Under the pieces are notes generated by a model, which saw only the letters and a program-made list of their open reading frames with translations, had not been told where the DNA came from and searched no databases. Positions 60,906 to 64,000 of a stretch of DNA of 64,000 nucleotides are shown piece by piece. This DNA comes from Thermohalobaculum sp039028795 (GTDB lineage Bacteria > Pseudomonadota > Alphaproteobacteria > Rhodobacterales > Rhodobacteraceae). The stretch is from NCBI GenBank assembly GCA_039028795.1, contig JBCCHJ010000003.1:62001-126000 (forward strand). Direction: 5' to 3'. Position 1 is the first letter of the stretch. The number at the start of each line of letters is the position of its first letter. Position numbers and translations under genes: made by a program.

Positions 60906-61478
60906 GTGGCCAGACAAACCAAGCGGCACGTGCTGCGTCGGTCAATCGCGATGATCGGCCTGATGGGCGCGGGCAAAAGTTCAGTCGGACAACGGCTGGC
61001 TGGGGCCCTTGGGGTGTCCTTCGTCGATTCAGATGATGCGATCGTCGAGGCCGCCAATCTGTCCATTGCAGAGATCTTCGAAAAATACGGCGAGGCCCAT
61101 TTTCGCAGCGGAGAGCGGCGGGTGATCGCCCGTCTGGTCGAAGGCCCCCCGGCGGTAATCGCAACTGGCGGTGGCGCTTTCATGGATGACGAGACCCGGG
61201 CACTGTTAAACGCCAAAGCCGTAACAGTGTGGTTACGCGCTAATATAGATGTTTTGGTGGAACGAACCGCCGGGCGAACGCACCGCCCTTTGCTGAACCA
61301 GGGCAATCCCCGCGAGATTCTCGCCGATCTGATCGACAAGCGCTATCCAATTTATGGTCAGGCACATCTGAAGGTTGACAGTTTGGCCGGCCAAGCCCAC
61401 GAGGCCATGGTGAACCGTATCATAAAGGCATTGAAGGCTGATGGCCGGGCCTTTGGTGCGGAAACTGACGAAGTGTAA
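60906..61478 (+). CDS. aroK: Shikimate kinase (190 aa)
   Basis: This enzyme phosphorylates shikimate with ATP in the chorismate pathway. The P-loop GLMGAGKSSVG, the shikimate-binding DSDDAI, and ATGGGAF and GRTHRPLL segments are all present. The start is taken as GTG at 60906, which has no strong ribosome site. An ATG at residue 16, just before the P-loop, would be too short. It is followed by aroB after 22 nt, the usual alphaproteobacterial pair. Confidence 0.95.
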   Translation: MARQTKRHVLRRSIAMIGLMGAGKSSVGQRLAGALGVSFVDSDDAIVEAANLSIAEIFEKYGEAHFRSGERRVIARLVEGPPAVIATGGGAFMDDETRALLNAKAVTVWLRANIDVLVERTAGRTHRPLLNQGNPREILADLIDKRYPIYGQAHLKVDSLAGQAHEAMVNRIIKALKADGRAFGAETDEV

Positions 61479-61500
61479 CGGCTGTAGTGGAACGTCTGAA

Positions 61501-62622
61501 ATGGAACGCCTGAACGTCGCACTGAGTGACCGAAGCTATGAAATCCTGATCGGTCCCGGACTGGTGGCGGATGCAGGTAGGTTCATCGGGCCGATCCTGC
61601 CCCGTCCCTATACGGTAATTGTAACGGATCAGACGGTTGCAGAGTTGCATCTTGCCGACTTTCAAGCCGCTTTGACGGCGGCCGGGATCAAAAGCGAGGC
61701 GATCATTCTGCCGCCGGGCGAGGCGACCAAGTCGATGGTGCATCTGTCGGACACGGTCGAACGGTTGCTCACATTCAATGTCGAGCGCGACGACCTGATC
61801 ATTGCCTTAGGCGGCGGTGTGATCGGCGATCTGGCGGGCTTTGCCGCCGCCGTCACCCGGCGTGGTATCGGGTTCGTCCAGGTGCCGACGACGCTATTGG
61901 CCCAGGTCGATAGCTCGGTCGGCGGCAAGACCGGCGTGAACGCCCCCCAAGGCAAGAACCTGATCGGGGCGTTTCATCAGCCGCGCCTGGTTCTGGCGGA
62001 TATCGACGTCCTGGATACGCTGACGCCCCGGGATTTCCTCGCAGGCTATGGCGAGGTCGCGAAGTACGGTCTGTTGGGAGACGAGGACTTCTTCGCCTGG
62101 CTGGAGGTTAACGGTCCCGCGATGGCAGCGGGGGATGCAGGCCTGCGTGCCCAGGCCGTGCGCCGGTCTTGCGAGATGAAGGCAGAGATCGTCGCGCGGG
62201 ACGAAAAGGAACACGGCGATCGCGCACTTCTTAACCTCGGCCATACGTTCGGTCATGCGCTAGAGGCCGCAACGGGCTATTCGGAGCGTTTGCTGCATGG
62301 CGAAGGCGTCGCTATCGGGTGTGCCCTGGCTTTCGAGGCTTCCGCCCGCATGGGCCTGTGCGCGCAAGAGACGCCCAGTCGGGTACGCGCGCATCTTGCC
62401 GCTATGGGGATGAATAAGGATCTCTCGGACATTCCTGGGGACCTTCCGGGTGCGGAGGCGCTCATCGACCTGATGGGCCAGGACAAAAAGGTTCGCCAAG
62501 GGCGACTCACCTTCATCATGGCGCGCGGGATCGGACAGGCTTTTGTCACGCAGGAAGCGGATATGGATGTGGTTCGTTCCGTTTTGGAACAGGCGTTGGC
62601 GGATCGTAAGGTAAACGCCTGA
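61501..62622 (+). CDS. aroB: 3-dehydroquinate synthase (373 aa)
   Basis: This NAD- and metal-dependent enzyme converts DAHP to 3-dehydroquinate. GGGVIGDLAGFAAA, the VPTTLLAQVDSSVGGKTGVN segment, the metal-site pieces (AGYGEVAKYGL, NLGHTFGHALE) and HGEGVAIG are present. I chose the ATG at 61501, since the open frame to 61441 overlaps the end of aroK and is not conserved. It pairs with aroK. Confidence 0.96.
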   Translation: MERLNVALSDRSYEILIGPGLVADAGRFIGPILPRPYTVIVTDQTVAELHLADFQAALTAAGIKSEAIILPPGEATKSMVHLSDTVERLLTFNVERDDLIIALGGGVIGDLAGFAAAVTRRGIGFVQVPTTLLAQVDSSVGGKTGVNAPQGKNLIGAFHQPRLVLADIDVLDTLTPRDFLAGYGEVAKYGLLGDEDFFAWLEVNGPAMAAGDAGLRAQAVRRSCEMKAEIVARDEKEHGDRALLNLGHTFGHALEAATGYSERLLHGEGVAIGCALAFEASARMGLCAQETPSRVRAHLAAMGMNKDLSDIPGDLPGAEALIDLMGQDKKVRQGRLTFIMARGIGQAFVTQEADMDVVRSVLEQALADRKVNA

Positions 62623-62696
62623 TCTAGTTCGGGAATCGCCGACCTGATCAGGGAACCGGGATTGCGCCGACAGTACTCGCCTGTACCTTGTATTTC

Positions 62697-63242
62697 ATGA
62701 AAATTTTACACGTTTTGTCAGTAGCCCTGACCTGCCTTGCCAGCGCTCACGCCCTGGCCGGCGTCGCCCCTTCCACAGATCTGCCAGAAGCAGAAACGAA
62801 GTCTGTGATGGCCGTACGGGCTCTGCTGACGCGGTGCCTGCCGCCGGTGCTGGATGGAACGGCTGCTGTGGACGCAGGTCTGTTCCCGGCCGAAGACTCG
62901 GTCGCGGGCCGCTTGCTGGGTAACCGTCCGGGACAAGTTTGGACGGACCGCGAGTTCGAGCTGATGCTGGTTCAGTTCCATGACACGCCGCTTTGCCGGA
63001 TCATCGCGCTGGATATTCAGCCAAGGATCCTCGGCGACATCGTCCTGCGGGTCTTCGATGAAGTGGACACGCCCTTCCGCCAGCAGCGCTTCCGGGTGGA
63101 CGAAGATGGCGGTTTCGCCGCCGTTTACCAGGCCGGTGAGGGCGCTAAGGCAATCATCGTTCGGGTCTCGACTGCGGTCAGTTCGGCAGGGCAGAGGTTC
63201 GCGACTCTAAGTGTCGAACGGCCAGTGGTTTTGAGCAACTGA
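62697..63242 (+). CDS. Exported protein of unknown function (181 aa)
   Basis: I do not recognise a family. A signal peptide (about 20 residues, ending in HALAG) is followed by a domain with two cysteines (TRCLPP and TPLCRI) that may pair. No clear ribosome site precedes the ATG at 62697, and a TTG three codons earlier is possible. It lies 74 nt after aroB on the same strand, probably with its own promoter. The product is likely periplasmic. Confidence 0.7.
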   Translation: MKILHVLSVALTCLASAHALAGVAPSTDLPEAETKSVMAVRALLTRCLPPVLDGTAAVDAGLFPAEDSVAGRLLGNRPGQVWTDREFELMLVQFHDTPLCRIIALDIQPRILGDIVLRVFDEVDTPFRQQRFRVDEDGGFAAVYQAGEGAKAIIVRVSTAVSSAGQRFATLSVERPVVLSN

Positions 63243-63692
63243 TCCGCGCAGGAAAGTGCCCATAAGAACACCCTCCGTGCCTATGCCCGGGGGGATCTCG
63301 TTCGAGAGCATTGCTCACCATAGACGACATCGCGAACGACGACTTGGATGACGACTTTTTTCGTTTAATTCCTCGTTAATGCGACAAATGCGGTGCGATT
63401 CCACCAAATCAGAATAGTTTCTTAATACCGCCCTCTCTGGGATAGGCCTCGTTAACCTGCTTCTGCGGCCAAGCCTTCGCAAAGAAATTTCCATCGGTCT
63501 TTTTGAACTTCGGCAGTTTCGCTGCGACCAAAACTGCCCAATGCAACGCGGCTAGGAGTTGAATCTAAATTCTGCTTCACCGGCTGTTGCCATATCCCCT
63601 TCACATTGCCGACGGGTCGTCATTGAGGCACCATTGGTCCGAGGCCTAATGACGATGCGGGCAGAGCCCTCGACTTGCACCGAAGGGCGAAA
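63243..63692. other. Intergenic region before the TPP-dependent enzyme gene
   Basis: This is a 450-nt gap between convergent genes. It is AT-richer than the surroundings in its middle (63350-63440). I see no gene, RNA, repeat or convincing terminator in it. Confidence 0.4.
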
Positions 63693-64000
63693 CTACCTCG
63701 AAGCGGCGGCCTGTCGAAACCGCTCTGCGATCAGAACGCCATCCTTTTCTGGCAGCAATAACGGGTCCTTGGACAACGCGATTTTGGCCACAGCAAAAGA
63801 CGGCCCAGGGGCCACGAACATCATCTGGACCAGGTCGTCGATCTGATCCATCCCGGTCACCAGCATCGTGTTTTGAATTCCAGCGCCTTGGGCGATCGCG
63901 CAGAGATCGGTAGTACCGGCCAGTCCAGGCTGGCGTCCGGTTTCGCCAAAATGTTCATTGTCCAGCACAAGGATTGAAAGGTTCTGCGGGGCCTGTGCCC
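63693..64000 (-). CDS. C-terminus of a thiamine-pyrophosphate-dependent decarboxylase (5' end outside window)
   Basis: The last 102 residues of a TPP-binding domain are visible. The motif LVLDNEHFGETGRQPGL matches the C-terminal half-domain of sulfopyruvate decarboxylase beta subunits and phosphonopyruvate decarboxylase-like enzymes, where the GDG...N region binds the TPP pyrophosphate through magnesium. The frame is open to the window edge at 64000. The exact substrate cannot be decided from this fragment. Taurine or cysteate sulfonate metabolism and phosphonate metabolism are both possible. Confidence 0.8.
   Translation of the reverse strand, partial: AQAPQNLSILVLDNEHFGETGRQPGLAGTTDLCAIAQGAGIQNTMLVTGMDQIDDLVQMMFVAPGPSFAVAKIALSKDPLLLPEKDGVLIAERFRQAAASR

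Noticed and set aside
63559..63846. 95-residue plus-strand frame near the right end
   Set aside because: Its second half is antisense to the TPP-enzyme gene, and the first half has no features.

Overview
The window looks like a chromosomal segment of a marine alphaproteobacterium of the Rhodobacteraceae (Roseobacter group). The evidence is the split sarcosine oxidase genes soxBDAG, a ScfR-type regulator, a zur-znuCBA locus with alphaproteobacterial Zur boxes, DUF6525 and DUF1289 genes, ccmI-ruvX and ccmF-ccmH neighbourhoods and a fairly high GC content. I see no insertion sequence, prophage or CRISPR array. Genes are dense, and most operons are held together by 1-4 nt start/stop overlaps.

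Layout. 1-6064: glutamate synthase (gltB partial at the edge, gltD at 4631-6064), with a six-gene cassette of four GFA/CENP-V-like zinc proteins and two small exported proteins between them. 6348-12498: uppP, tRNA-Ser(GCU), a small catabolic locus (class II aldolase, M24 hydrolase, Asp/Glu-racemase-like enzyme, LysR) and a DUF427-DUF1684 pair. 12515-22921: a long minus-strand run (ketopantoate-reductase-like, SHMT, serine-glyoxylate aminotransferase, hydroxypyruvate reductase, hydantoinase A and B, GYD) with a divergent ScfR-like regulator. 23030-25465: a four-gene membrane redox module built around a ferric-reductase/Rieske fusion. 25722-28088: ECF sigma factor, anti-sigma factor and S8 protease. 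28278-29441: glutathione-dependent formaldehyde dehydrogenase. 29463-36382: a zinc-starvation regulon with three Zur-box candidates, two COG0523 GTPases, zur, a 43-aa membrane microprotein and znuCBA. 36468-43734: soxB...soxDAG, interrupted by five tiny plus-strand genes and a possibly frameshifted exported protein. 43975-48575: ccmI, ruvX, DUF1289, a membrane aspartic protease, a PhyH-like dioxygenase and dusA. 48905-52130: TonB receptor and AraC regulator. 52432-63242: ccmH, ccmF, a nucleotidyltransferase, an HhH membrane protein, a BON/OmpA protein, a TPR protein, xerD, aroK, aroB and a secreted protein. 63693-64000: the C-terminus of a TPP-dependent decarboxylase.

How the genes may work together. 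One-carbon and glycine metabolism recurs. Sarcosine oxidase makes glycine and a formaldehyde-level C1 unit. SHMT, serine-glyoxylate aminotransferase and hydroxypyruvate reductase can turn glycine and glyoxylate into glycerate. The class III alcohol dehydrogenase oxidises S-hydroxymethylglutathione. The second theme is metal homeostasis: Zur-controlled zinc uptake and GTPase chaperones, a TonB receptor, and a possible metal or electron-transfer module. The most unusual items are the tiny-protein nest inside the sox locus, the GFA cassette between gltD and gltB, the ferric-reductase/Rieske operon with a Cys-rich partner, and the anti-sigma factor whose periplasmic tail resembles an S8-protease propeptide beside an S8 protease.
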